DNA of 31,299 bases, taken from contig JADJSS010000023.1 in assembly GCA_016711605.1 (NCBI GenBank), positions 1-31,299 of the forward strand. Direction: 5' to 3'. Positions 1 through 8,617 of the stretch are shown one piece after another. Position 1 is the stretch's first letter, and each line of letters begins with the position of its first letter. The stretch is from Saprospirales bacterium. Its GTDB lineage: Bacteria; Bacteroidota; Bacteroidia; Chitinophagales; JADIYW01. The notes under the pieces were generated by a model. It searched no databases. It worked only from the letters and a program-made list of their open reading frames with translations, and was not told the origin of the DNA. The position numbers and the translations under genes are program-made.

Positions 1-87
1 AACTCTCAAATATACGCAACTCAACTGATTAACCAAATATTTAATAAAACTATTTTATTCATTGATATATAGTGCATTAAGCAAAAT

Positions 88-152
88 AATTATCCGTTTT
101 GCGCATTGCGTATTTTAAATAATTGTTTTAGAAAATTATTCGTTTTGCGCAT
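88..152 (+). repeat. Imperfect direct repeat upstream of the phosphatase gene
   Basis: Two near-identical 19-base copies, AATTATCCGTTTTGCGCAT at 88-106 and AATTATTCGTTTTGCGCAT at 134-152, differ at one base. Each is followed within about 15 bases by a TTTAAAT. The copies start 46 bases apart, about four and a half helical turns, and lie 165-230 bases upstream of the phosphatase start. They could be paired binding sites or remnants of a small repeat. Nothing else is recognisable in positions 1-250. Confidence 0.5.
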
Positions 153-316
153 GTTTAAATTAGTTTACACCTTTTGCTATCGTAGTGAATGAAAGTTGTA
201 AACCTATTTCAGGAAAAGACAGGTAACACAACAGATGAGGTGTTTTTTTAGTGAACTCTATTTATAACATACTAATTTGTAATTTCAATTCCTTAATTTT
301 ATATCAAATTATTCAG

Positions 317-2140
317 ATGAAAAATTCTACACTTTCCAGTTTGCTTTTTTTAGTTCTATTTACTGCACAACCATCTTTTGCTGCAAGCGTTGTGCGTGGT
401 CCATATTTAAATTCGGCAACACAAACTTCAGTGCATATAAAATGGAGAACCAGTACTGCAACAAACAGTGTGGTGCAATTCGGTACTGTAAACGGAACAC
501 TTACACAAACAGCTAGTGATGCAGCTTTAGTTACCGAACACGATATGTTAGTGACAGGTTTAAGTGCCGATACAAAATACTTTTATTCCATCGGTGCATC
601 GTTGCCAGTTACTGAAACGTATGCAGTTGGCAATAATTATTATTTTTCAACATTACCAATAAAAGGAGTGGATCGTGTTACACGCATTTGGGCAATTGGC
701 GATTGTGGCAACAATTCTTCCAATCAGTTAGATGTTCGAAATAGCTACATGAGATACGCAGGCAGCAACCACACCGATATTATGATGTTGTTAGGCGATA
801 ATGCTTATGAAAATGGAACAGATGCACAATATCAAGATGAGTTTTTTCCGCAGTATCAGGATTCGTTGTTACGAAATGTAGTGCTTTGGCCATCGCCGGG
901 AAATCACGATTATGCAAATAATGGTTCAAGACAAAATGATCATGACATTCCTTATTACAACATATTTACGTTGCCAACCAACGGTGAATCTGGTGGCGTT
1001 CCATCTGGTACTGAAGCATACTATTCGTTCGATTATGCAAACATTCATTTCTTGTCATTAGATTCATATGGAAAAGATTCTAACAGATATTTATTATATG
1101 ACACATTAGGACCACAAGTGCAATGGATTAAACGCGACTTAGCAGCCAACACACAAAAATGGACTATTGCATATTGGCATCATCCACCTTATACTTCAGG
1201 TTCGCATTCATCTGAAAATGAACCAGATCTAAAAGCTATTAGAGAACGTTTTATTCGCATTTTAGAACGCTATGGTGTTGATTTAATTTTAAACGGACAT
1301 AGCCATGTTTATGAGCGTTCTTATTTTTTAAATGGATATTATACCAATTATTCAACATTTAATTTAGCATCACATGCTAAAAGCACCTCAACAGGAAAAT
1401 ATGATAACAGCGCAAACTCTTGCCCATTTGTAAAAACAGAAGACAAAGCGAAAGGAACTGTGTATGCAGTAGTTGGTTCATCAGGCAAAGTGGGTCCGGG
1501 CACGCTTGGTGTGTTACAAAATTTATTAACATGGCCACAAAAATGCATGACCTACTCAAATAGAGATATTGGTGGTGGTTTAGCAGTTACAGTAAACGGA
1601 AATCGTTTAGATGCAGAATGGGTTTGCAGTGATGGCGTGATTCGCGACCGTTTTACAATGATGAAAGATGTCAACAAAAAAGTAACGTACACTATTGCAC
1701 AAAACGATAGTGTGTTGTTGTCACCATCGTGGAAAGGCACGTACAATTGGACTGGTGGAACGAATACTGCTCAATTAAATTTTGTTGGCAGTTCTCCAAA
1801 AACGGATACGGTAATTGTAAAAGATAATTTTACTTGTATAAAAGATACGTTTATCATCAAAAAAACAAACGTAACTGGAATTAAAAATAATAATCAGAAA
1901 GATGAATTTATAAAAGTATATCCAAATCCATCCAGCACTGGTGATTTTAAAATTGATTTTACATCTAATGAAAATAAACCAAGCTCGATAAGAGTGTTTG
2001 ATTTAGAAGGAAAATTAATCTTTAAAGAAGATATTGCAATTAAAACCGGGAACACGCAATATGAGTTAAAATTATTCAATGTTCCAGCAGGCATCTATCT
2101 ATTGAATATAGATGAGCAAACAGTTACCATTCAAAAATAG
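317..2140 (+). CDS. Secreted purple acid phosphatase-like metallophosphoesterase with T9SS sorting domain
   Basis: This is a 607-residue calcineurin-like phosphoesterase predicted to hydrolyse phosphate esters outside the cell. An N-terminal signal peptide (about residues 1-23) is followed by a fibronectin-like purple acid phosphatase N-domain with RGPYLN at about 28-33. The metal-binding motifs appear in order: GDCG (128-131), GDNAY (160-164), GNHD (195-198), WHHPPY (287-292) and NGHSHVYER (326-334). The last roughly 75 residues carry VYPNPSS and end in a beta-rich type IX secretion C-terminal domain, so export through T9SS is expected. A GTG at 251 would add 22 residues, but the ATG at 317 is preferred because it puts the signal peptide at the N-terminus. 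All metal-ligand motifs are intact. The substrate cannot be deduced. No terminator is obvious after it. Confidence 0.93.
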   Translation: MKNSTLSSLLFLVLFTAQPSFAASVVRGPYLNSATQTSVHIKWRTSTATNSVVQFGTVNGTLTQTASDAALVTEHDMLVTGLSADTKYFYSIGASLPVTETYAVGNNYYFSTLPIKGVDRVTRIWAIGDCGNNSSNQLDVRNSYMRYAGSNHTDIMMLLGDNAYENGTDAQYQDEFFPQYQDSLLRNVVLWPSPGNHDYANNGSRQNDHDIPYYNIFTLPTNGESGGVPSGTEAYYSFDYANIHFLSLDSYGKDSNRYLLYDTLGPQVQWIKRDLAANTQKWTIAYWHHPPYTSGSHSSENEPDLKAIRERFIRILERYGVDLILNGHSHVYERSYFLNGYYTNYSTFNLASHAKSTSTGKYDNSANSCPFVKTEDKAKGTVYAVVGSSGKVGPGTLGVLQNLLTWPQKCMTYSNRDIGGGLAVTVNGNRLDAEWVCSDGVIRDRFTMMKDVNKKVTYTIAQNDSVLLSPSWKGTYNWTGGTNTAQLNFVGSSPKTDTVIVKDNFTCIKDTFIIKKTNVTGIKNNNQKDEFIKVYPNPSSTGDFKIDFTSNENKPSSIRVFDLEGKLIFKEDIAIKTGNTQYELKLFNVPAGIYLLNIDEQTVTIQK

Positions 2141-2146
2141 GAAACA

Positions 2147-2233
2147 CTATTTTGCAAAAGTAACAAACACAAACAAACCGATTAATACCACATAGCATAT
2201 AGCTACCAGGTATTTATTAATGTCAATAATCAT
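2147..2233 (-). CDS. Possible 28-residue single-pass membrane peptide
   Basis: In the 225-base gap between the phosphatase and ilvD, the minus strand encodes a 28-residue peptide starting MIIDINKYLV and ending FVTFAK. It has an almost uninterrupted hydrophobic stretch and a lysine at its end, the layout of a single-pass membrane microprotein. It is convergent with the phosphatase gene, whose stop codon is 7 bases away. There is no clear ribosome binding site, and no homologue can be recognised at this length. An AT-rich gap could produce such a frame by chance, so this is a weak candidate. Confidence 0.22.
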   Translation of the reverse strand: MIIDINKYLVAICYVVLIGLFVFVTFAK

Positions 2234-2365
2234 GTCGTGAGTTTTTAGTACTTGTAATTTATTACTTATAACGATACATCGCTTGATTTATTATGTACAA
2301 ATGTTAATAGTAAAGTATTTTAATTACTCAATTATCTTTCGTTATTTTGAGTATCAATTTTTTAT

Positions 2366-4045
2366 ATGTCAGAAATTAACAAATACAGTAAAACAGTAAC
2401 ACAAGATCCAACACAACCAGCCGCACAAGCCATGTTACATGCAGCAGGTTTATCAAAAGATGATTTTAAAAAAGCACAAGTCGGTATTGCGTCCACAGGA
2501 TGGGACGGAAATCCGTGTAATATGCACTTAAACGCATTAGCTGCCAACTTGAAATCATTGGTAACACAACAAAATTTAGTAGCACTTAATTTTTATACCA
2601 TTGGTGTTTCTGATGGTATATCGATGGGTACTTCTGGTATGCGTTATTCACTGGTATCTCGCGAAGTAATTGCCGATTCTATTGAAACCAATGCAGGCGC
2701 ACAATTCTACGATGGTATTATTTCTATTGCAGGTTGCGATAAAAATATGCCTGGTGTCATTATGGGAATGTCGCGTTTAAATCGTCCGTCATTAATGGTG
2801 TACGGTGGCACTATTGCACCTGGAAAATACAAAGGCGAAAACTTAGATGTGGTTTCTGCTTTTGAAGCATTAGGTAAAAAATTTGCAGGCACTATTTCTG
2901 ATGAAGATTATCAAGGTGTCATAAACAATGCATGTCCAGGTGCTGGTGCGTGCGGTGGTATGTATACAGCCAACACGATGGCATCTGCCATTGAAGCATT
3001 AGGTATGAGTTTGCCTTATTCTGCAAGCAATCCAGCAGTTTCTGATGATAAAAAAGCTGAGTTAAAACAAGCAGCTACTGCTATCAAAAATCTATTGGAA
3101 AAAGATATAAAACCTAGTGATATCATGACTTTCAAAGCATTTGAAAATGCCATAAGAATTGTGATTGTTTTAGGTGGTAGCACCAACGCAGTAATGCATT
3201 TAATTGCGATGGCAAAAACGATAGGTGTGAAGCTTACTTTAGCAGATTTTGTTCGTTTAGGCAATGAGACACCGATGCTGGCAGATTTTAGACCAAGCGG
3301 AAAATATGTAATGGAAGATTTGCATAAAATTGGTGGTGTGCCAGCCGTGATGAAATATTTATTGAAAGAATGTTTATTGCACGGTGATTGCTTAACGGTA
3401 ACTGGAAATACGCTTGCAGAAAATTTAGCTGCATTACCAGATTTAAAAGAAGGTCAGGATTTATTACACACAGTAGATAATCCAATTAAAGCAAGTAGTC
3501 ATATTCGTATTTTATATGGCAACTTAGCAACAGAAGGTGCGGTTGCAAAAATTACTGGAAAAGAAGGCGAACGTTTTGAAGGACCAGCAAAATGTTATGA
3601 TACCGAACAACAGGCAATTGATGCCATGCGCGATAAAAAAGTAGTTTCTGGCGATGTTGTGGTTATTCGATTTATTGGCCCACGTGGCGCACCAGGCATG
3701 CCTGAAATGTTGAAGCCAACTTCTGTTTTAATGGGTGAAGGTTTAGGTAAAGATGTTGCCTTAATAACTGACGGAAGATTTAGTGGTGGCTCGCACGGTT
3801 TTGTGGTTGGACATGTAACACCGGAAGCGCAAAACGGCGGAAACATTGCATTGGTAAAAGATGGCGACAAAATTATCATAGATGCAGTAAATAATACAAT
3901 AGATGTAGTTATCAGTGATGATGAATTACAAACTCGCAGAAATGCATGGACAGCACCAGCTTTGAAAGCAAAAAGTGGTGTGTTGTATAAATATGCAAAA
4001 TCAGTTTCATCAGCAAGTGAAGGTTGTGTGACGGATGATTTATAA
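2366..4045 (+). CDS. ilvD: Dihydroxy-acid dehydratase
   Basis: This enzyme converts 2,3-dihydroxy-3-methylbutanoate and its methylpentanoate homologue to the 2-oxo acids, the third common step of isoleucine and valine synthesis, in the cytoplasm. The 559-residue product aligns in memory with the IlvD/Edd family over its whole length. Three cysteines sit at positions expected for the cluster ligands: C51 in GNPCN, C124 in GCDKNMPG and C196 in PGAGACGGMYTANTM. The C-terminal TDGRFSGGSHG motif is present. The length and the early cysteine suggest the [2Fe-2S] type rather than the longer E. coli [4Fe-4S] type. Other ilv or leu genes are not adjacent, so it stands alone here. A TATCTTTC box at 2333-2340 resembles the Bacteroidota -7 element and would give a leader of about 20 bases. 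Confidence 0.97.
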   Translation: MSEINKYSKTVTQDPTQPAAQAMLHAAGLSKDDFKKAQVGIASTGWDGNPCNMHLNALAANLKSLVTQQNLVALNFYTIGVSDGISMGTSGMRYSLVSREVIADSIETNAGAQFYDGIISIAGCDKNMPGVIMGMSRLNRPSLMVYGGTIAPGKYKGENLDVVSAFEALGKKFAGTISDEDYQGVINNACPGAGACGGMYTANTMASAIEALGMSLPYSASNPAVSDDKKAELKQAATAIKNLLEKDIKPSDIMTFKAFENAIRIVIVLGGSTNAVMHLIAMAKTIGVKLTLADFVRLGNETPMLADFRPSGKYVMEDLHKIGGVPAVMKYLLKECLLHGDCLTVTGNTLAENLAALPDLKEGQDLLHTVDNPIKASSHIRILYGNLATEGAVAKITGKEGERFEGPAKCYDTEQQAIDAMRDKKVVSGDVVVIRFIGPRGAPGMPEMLKPTSVLMGEGLGKDVALITDGRFSGGSHGFVVGHVTPEAQNGGNIALVKDGDKIIIDAVNNTIDVVISDDELQTRRNAWTAPALKAKSGVLYKYAKSVSSASEGCVTDDL

Positions 4046-4129
4046 CAGCAAAAAAAAATATTAAATATTGAAACTAAACTAAACATTCTGCTGTTTCTCT
4101 ATTATTAGATTTAAATTAAAATTATTACG

Positions 4130-4759
4130 ATGAAATCAAAATCATTCACACTCGTTTTATTATTATGTGCCTTTTCAATATATGGACAAACAACTGACAG
4201 TATTAAAGCAGAAAATACATTTACAAATCTTGAAGAAGCATTAAAAAATCCATCAAATGTTTTAAGATTAGATTTAAGTAATCAGTTTTTTGATAAATTG
4301 CCTGAATCCATCGCTAAGTTTAAAAACCTTACATATTTAAGTTTGAAAAATGATCATTTAAAAGAAATACCTAAGGAAATAGCATCTTTGAGTAAACTAA
4401 AAACATTAGATTTAAGTGGAAATGATTTCAAAGTTTTACCTACTGATTTAAAAAAATTAAAAAACTTAGAAGAAATTTATTTGAATAATGAACCTTCTGC
4501 AGATGTAATTCAAGAACTTTCTGTATTATCAAAACTTCCAAAATTGAAAATCTTACATTTAGAAGATGACAAAATGGTAGTTTTGCCTAAAAGCATTAAT
4601 AATTTAAAACATTTAGAAAAACTATACCTGAACAACAACGAGTTTACGAACTTGCCACCGTACATTACAAATAATAAGAAACTATTTTATATTGATATGA
4701 AAAACAATCCATTGCAATGGAAAGGTGAACGACCATTTGGAATTACTATTAACTTCTAA
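4130..4759 (+). CDS. Secreted leucine-rich repeat protein
   Basis: The 209-residue product begins with a clear signal peptide (MKSKSFTLVLLLCAFSIYG, then Q at the likely cleavage region). It then carries about five leucine-rich repeats of roughly 23 residues, with the LxxLxLxxNxLxxLPxxI pattern, for example LTYLSLKNDHLKEIP and LKTLDLSGNDFKVLP. The last segment, FYIDMKNNPLQW, resembles an LRR capping region. Such proteins usually mediate protein-protein contact at the cell surface, and the partner cannot be read from sequence. No T9SS sorting domain or lipobox is present, so a periplasmic location is the simplest inference. It lies 84 bases after ilvD and 24 bases before the GNAT gene, with no terminator between it and the GNAT gene. 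Confidence 0.85.
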   Translation: MKSKSFTLVLLLCAFSIYGQTTDSIKAENTFTNLEEALKNPSNVLRLDLSNQFFDKLPESIAKFKNLTYLSLKNDHLKEIPKEIASLSKLKTLDLSGNDFKVLPTDLKKLKNLEEIYLNNEPSADVIQELSVLSKLPKLKILHLEDDKMVVLPKSINNLKHLEKLYLNNNEFTNLPPYITNNKKLFYIDMKNNPLQWKGERPFGITINF

Positions 4760-4783
4760 CAACATTTTGCTACACAAAAAATT

Positions 4784-5322
4784 ATGCTTCTAGAAATTAG
4801 AAAATACAACGAATTTGAATTAACGAAAGACGTTCAAGAGCAAATTGCATTGCTGTTGAAAAAATGTTTCCCAGATACAACTTACAATGGACGACATTAT
4901 TTTAAACAATTACCACACTTTCGTTTCTTAGCGTATGAAGATGATATGCTGGTTGGACATGTTGCCATTGATTATAGAATGATGCGTTTAAACGATACAC
5001 CAATTAAAGTAGTTGGTGTAATAGAGTTGTGTGTGTTAGAAGAACGTCGCAATCATTACATCGGTGGTTTTTTGTTGGAAGAAGTTGAAAAATTAGCAAA
5101 AACGCAGATGCAGATTTTATATTTCTGTTTTCAAAAGTTGGCACCATCTATAAAAAGCATGGCTTTAAGTATGTAGAAAATATCATTTCATGGTTAAAAA
5201 TAAACGAACATACCAACTTAGGAATGGGTGAAGAGTTTTGCCAAAATGAAATGATGGTGAAAGAAATTGCTGATAAAAAATGGGAAACTGGTAACTTAGA
5301 TTTTTTAGGTTATTTGTACTAA
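4784..5322 (+). pseudogene. GNAT acetyltransferase, frameshifted in an A-run
   Basis: The first frame (from 4784) encodes a GNAT N-terminus with the central strand VGVIELCVLEERR and the following acetyl-CoA loop region, but stops at 5176 with nonsense after about residue 105. Another frame then reads ADFIFLFSKVGTIYKKHGFKY, which is the expected last third of a GNAT fold (strand 5 and the xxYxKxGF motif). It continues to the TAA at 5320-5322. Adding one base to the five-A run at 5098-5102 joins both parts into a protein of about 179 residues. The substrate is unknown. Because the two parts fit precisely and other genes nearby show the same type of lesion, a sequencing deletion is more likely than real decay. 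Confidence 0.8.
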
Positions 5323-5354
5323 TAAGAAAAATCCAATCAATAAAAAATTAATGC

Positions 5355-6682
5355 ATGTACTTATTATATTGGATTTTTAAACCACTGATTTATCTTACTT
5401 GGAAAACAGTGTATAAAATCAGGTTTATTGGTAAACAAAACATCGATTTTAGCAAGCCAACGTTAATCGTTGCCAATCATACCAACTCAGTTATTGATCC
5501 TGTTGCTATTGCGGTTAACATCCGAAAAGGTGTTTATTTTCTGGCGCGTGGCGATGCGTTTGCAAACAATTTTTTAGATTGGTTGCTTTCTCAATTTCAT
5601 TTGCTTCCAATTTATAGGAAATCAGAATTTGCAGACAATCAGGAGAAAAACAAAGAAGTTTTTGATAGAGTGTTTGATATTTTAGACAGAAATCATCCAA
5701 TCATTATTTTTAGCGAAGGCACTTGTGTGCAGCAAAAGATTATTCGTCCATTTAAAAAAGGAACTGCGCATATTGCTGTAGAATATGCCATCCGACACAA
5801 CGATTGGAATAAACTACAAATATTACCAATCGGATTAAATTATCATATCTACAACAGATTCAACGACGATTTACTTCAACATGTTGGCGAGCCATTTACA
5901 TTACAAGATATTGGAATTACGAACGCTGATGATAAATCTATCATTGATAAAATCACACAAGAAGCAGAACAGACATTAGCCAAAACATTGATACTTCAGC
6001 CAATTGAAGCACTGCAAGGAATGGAAATTCCAATTGAAACGATAGTAAAAAGAATTTAAACCAACATGTTAAATTCAAAAATAGAAAGCAAGGTTTGTAT
6101 GATATGAGAAAGTTTATTGTAAATCAATTAAGCGATGAATATCATAAAAACAATAATAAAATTATTCATTTAAAGCATCAATTATCAAGTTTAGAACAAG
6201 AATTAAATTACCATTCGATTCCGTTAAACGTTTTTAATAAACCATTTTATTTTTGGAACAGTATCGTATTAATTGGTTTGATTTTCACCTTTCCAATTTT
6301 CTTATTTGGTGTAATCGTAAACGCAATTCCATTTTTTGTACCAAAATATATTGCAGATAAAAAAGTAAAAAATCCAGTCTTTAAAAACACGGTTCGAACG
6401 GTAGTAGGTATGTTGCTTTATTTACTAGTTTTTGGAATTTATTTTTTTACAGTTCCAGCTTTATTTGATGTTGAAGGTTTTGGAAAACGGTTTTTAGCAG
6501 GAATCATTACAGTAACTATTTTTTATTCTTCGCTGATGTTTAGCTATTATTGGTTTCGAGTTGCAAAAATTGTTTTTGGCAGTTTGCGCTTTACTTTCTT
6601 AAATAAACTGAAAAAAAACGCAATTATGAATACATATTCATCTATTAAACAAGAATTACTCAACTTGTATAGCGTTTCTTGA
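5355..6682 (+). CDS. Lysophospholipid (PlsC-like) acyltransferase, split by one frameshift
   Basis: The first frame, 5355-6059, holds the PlsC domain: an N-terminal hydrophobic segment, NHTNSVIDP (residues 41-49, catalytic His and Asp) and IIFSEGTC (the third acyltransferase block). The second frame, translated from about 6062, gives a basic linker and a hydrophobic C-terminal region. That region contains PFFVPKYIADKKVKNPVF and two to three membrane segments, which are normally part of the same polypeptide in these membrane-bound GPAT/AGPAT-like enzymes. One extra A in the run at 6047-6051 would fuse them into about 442 residues, reading IVKKNLNQHVKF across the junction. The role is transfer of an acyl chain to a glycerol-phosphate lipid precursor at the inner membrane. 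The exact acceptor is not decidable. If the shift is real, the catalytic half would lack its membrane domain. Confidence 0.82.
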
Positions 6683-6711
6683 TTCCTAAAAATAATTAAC
6701 TTTTATTTTAA

Positions 6712-6741
6712 TTTGGATTGTGATGTAAAAATGTATCTTTG
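6712..6741 (+). promoter_or_regulatory. Bacteroidota-type promoter of the SRP RNA
   Basis: TTTG at 6712-6715 and TATCTTTG at 6734-6741 are separated by 18 bases and match the TTTG / TAnnTTTG consensus of this phylum's primary sigma factor. The RNA starts about 5 bases downstream. Confidence 0.75.
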
Positions 6742-6745
6742 CAGT

Positions 6746-6841
6746 CGGGCAAGTCTTATACGACCAGCTCCTGACAAATCCTCCAGGGTCGGAAGGCAGC
6801 AAAGGTAGTTGGTTGAGCGGTGCGCTGTAAGTAACTTGCCT
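6746..6841 (+). ncRNA. ffs: Signal recognition particle RNA, small bacterial (4.5S) type
   Basis: The conserved SRP54-binding hairpin is visible as CAGGGTCGGAAGGCAGCAA at 6784-6802, with the GGAA-type apical loop and the asymmetric internal loop residues. The ends close into a helix: GGCAAGT at 6748-6754 pairs with ACTTGCC at 6834-6840. A run of nine T follows at once, so the closing helix doubles as an intrinsic terminator. With Ffh, the RNA targets nascent membrane proteins to the translocon. There is no Alu domain, as is usual for Gram-negative bacteria. The RNA 5' end is estimated from the promoter position. Confidence 0.95.
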
Positions 6842-6872
6842 TTTTTTTTACAAAAGCTTGATTTTATATAGT

Positions 6873-6907
6873 AAATGCTTCGAGAAATCGAAGCATTTTT
6901 TATTTTT
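6873..6907 (+). terminator. Intrinsic terminator with GAAA tetraloop
   Basis: AAATGCTTCGA (6873-6883) and TCGAAGCATTT (6888-6898) form a perfect 11-bp stem closed by a GAAA tetraloop and followed by a T-rich tract. It stands 25 bases after the SRP RNA T-run and probably acts as its back-up terminator. No other transcript needs it. The rest of 6908-7017 holds nothing recognisable. Confidence 0.75.
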
Positions 6908-7017
6908 TCAAATCTTGAGGATTTCCGCTTCACTTATTCAATTTTCTGTACCACTTATTAAAGTGCTATGATTTTTCATAAATGAATCTATAAGTTTACT
7001 TAACTAAAATAAATAAA

Positions 7018-7392
7018 ATGAAAACAAACATTAAAACAATGATTGCAACTATTGCATTGGTATGCATTTCAACGTTGGCATCTGCACAGTTCAAAATGGA
7101 TAGTAATGGCAGAACATTAAGTAATTCAAGTGGTTCAACAGTTGGAAAGATTGACAGCGATGGAAGAACAGTAAGTAAAGCTAATGGCTCAACGGTTGGA
7201 AAAGTAGATAGTGATGGAAGAACGATTAGCAACGCAAATGGTTCAACGGTATTAAAAATTTCTGGTAATGATATAAACAATGCAAGTGGCAGCACCATAG
7301 CTAAAATGAGCGATGTCATGAGTGCCATCAATGGCGCAAAACCAGAAGCAGTTTACGTTGCGTTATGGTGGTTTATTGTAAAAGGTAATTAG
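7018..7392 (+). CDS. Secreted tandem-repeat protein, probably of the 5-fold beta-flower family
   Basis: The 124-residue product has a signal peptide (residues 1-23, ending TLASAQ). Four to five copies of a roughly 16-residue unit follow, with the pattern F/D-x-x-GRTxSxxxGSTVGK: DSNGRTLSNSSGSTVGK, DSDGRTVSKANGSTVGK, DSDGRTISNANGSTVLK and a diverged NDINNASGSTIAK. The tail ends in a hydrophobic stretch, AVYVALWWFIV. This arrangement (short polar beta repeats with GST turns, then a hydrophobic C-terminal plug) is how I remember the small secreted 5-fold beta-flower proteins of Bacteroidota. No function is established for them as far as I know. The DNA repeats with a 48-base period. The gene is monocistronic, with its own terminator downstream. 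Confidence 0.75.
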   Translation: MKTNIKTMIATIALVCISTLASAQFKMDSNGRTLSNSSGSTVGKIDSDGRTVSKANGSTVGKVDSDGRTISNANGSTVLKISGNDINNASGSTIAKMSDVMSAINGAKPEAVYVALWWFIVKGN

Positions 7393-7430
7393 TTTGTTTG
7401 TAAGAATTGATAAAATGAAATTCAATTAAA

Positions 7431-7459
7431 AATGCTCCAGGAAATTTGGAGCATTTTTT
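7431..7459 (+). terminator. Intrinsic terminator between the beta-flower gene and fbaB
   Basis: AATGCTCC (7431-7438) pairs with GGAGCATT (7448-7455) around a 9-base loop, followed by six T. The A-rich 5' flank makes it a plausible bidirectional terminator for the convergent fbaB gene, which ends at 7484. Confidence 0.75.
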
Positions 7460-7483
7460 GTTTTTATATAGTTTGTAAATATA

Positions 7484-8539
7484 CTACGCAATCGTCACAT
7501 CTTTATCCAAATACACATCTTGGATTGCGTTTAATAATTCAACACCAACTTTTACTTCTTTTTGAAATGCTTTTCTGCCGGAAATTAAACCTGTTCCACC
7601 AGCGCGTTTATTTACGATAGCTGTTTCTACTGCTTCTGCTAAATCAGTTAAACCTTTACTTTCACCACCAGAATTTATTAAGCCATTTCGACCCATGTAG
7701 CAGTTGGCAACTTGGTATCTTGTTAAATCAATTGGATGATCTGTTGTTAATTCAGAATATACTTTTGGATGTGTTTTGCCAAAATTCAATGCAGTATAAC
7801 CACCATTATTAGTTGGTAATTTTTGTTTAATAATATCTGCTTGTATCGTCACACCTAAATGATTGGCTTGAGATGATAAATCAGTAGCTGTATGGTAATC
7901 AATACCATCTTTTTTGAATGCATTATTACGAGTGTAGCACCATAAAATGGTTGCCATACCTAATTCGTGCGCATATTCAAACGCTTTAGCAACTTCTACA
8001 ATTTGTCTGCGCGATTCAGCAGAACCAAAATAAATAGTAGCACCAACCGCAACTGCACCCATATTCCAGGCATCTTTTATAGTGCCAAACATAATTTGGT
8101 CAAAAGAATTTGGATACGATAAAAATTCGTTGTGGTTTATTTTTACGATAAAAGGAATTTTATGTGCGTATTTTCTGGCAACAGAACCTAAAACACCATA
8201 AGTAGAAGCGACTGCATTGCAACCACCTTCTATAGCTAATTTTACAATGTTTTCAGAATCAAAATAGATTGGATTGGGTGCAAAACTAGCACCGGCACTG
8301 TGCTCAATGCCTTGGTCAACTGGCAAAATGGAAACATAACCTGTATTTGCTAATCGACCTGTTCCGTAAATTTGTTGTAAACTGCGTAAAACCTGCGTAT
8401 TTCTATTGCTTTGCATCCATATTTTTTCTGTAAAATCTGGACTTGGCAAATGTAAAAGAGATTTGTCGATTGTTTTACATGCATGTTCTAGCAAAAATTT
8501 TGCTTTTTCTTCACCTAATAACTTAGAATAGTTGCTCAT
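7484..8539 (-). CDS. fbaB: Class I fructose-bisphosphate aldolase
   Basis: The 351-residue protein interconverts fructose 1,6-bisphosphate with dihydroxyacetone phosphate and glyceraldehyde 3-phosphate in glycolysis and gluconeogenesis. It matches the E. coli FbaB (DhnA-type) sequence as I remember it: TGYVSILPVDQGIEHSAGAS, GAVAVGATIYFGS, ANHLGVTIQADIIKQK (with the Schiff-base lysine region) and the C-terminal LISGRKAF plus AIQDVYLDKDVTIA. It is a Schiff-base enzyme that needs no metal ion. The gene is monocistronic: its downstream neighbour is convergent, and upstream lies a short gap before the unrelated membrane protein gene. The start at 8539 matches the usual N-terminus. Confidence 0.97.
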   Translation of the reverse strand: MSNYSKLLGEEKAKFLLEHACKTIDKSLLHLPSPDFTEKIWMQSNRNTQVLRSLQQIYGTGRLANTGYVSILPVDQGIEHSAGASFAPNPIYFDSENIVKLAIEGGCNAVASTYGVLGSVARKYAHKIPFIVKINHNEFLSYPNSFDQIMFGTIKDAWNMGAVAVGATIYFGSAESRRQIVEVAKAFEYAHELGMATILWCYTRNNAFKKDGIDYHTATDLSSQANHLGVTIQADIIKQKLPTNNGGYTALNFGKTHPKVYSELTTDHPIDLTRYQVANCYMGRNGLINSGGESKGLTDLAEAVETAIVNKRAGGTGLISGRKAFQKEVKVGVELLNAIQDVYLDKDVTIA

Positions 8540-8617
8540 TTTGTTGTTTTTAACGAGCGCAAAGATAAATAAAAGTAATGAGTAGTAAGTAACGTGTTTT
8601 AAGAATTTATCTACAAA

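Noticed and set aside
1348..2094. Several minus-strand frames inside the phosphatase gene
   Set aside because: They are shadows of a well-supported gene, with no family resemblance.
4045..4100. Inverted repeat AACAGCA/TGCTGTT after ilvD as a terminator
   Set aside because: The arms are 7 bases and about 40 bases apart, without a following T-run.
6703..6933. Minus-strand frame of 76 residues over the SRP RNA
   Set aside because: It overlaps a clear structural RNA and two terminators, and the protein looks random.
6996..7331. 111-residue minus-strand frame opposite the beta-flower gene
   Set aside because: Its repeats (VEPLALLTVLPSLS) are just the complement of the plus-strand coding repeats.
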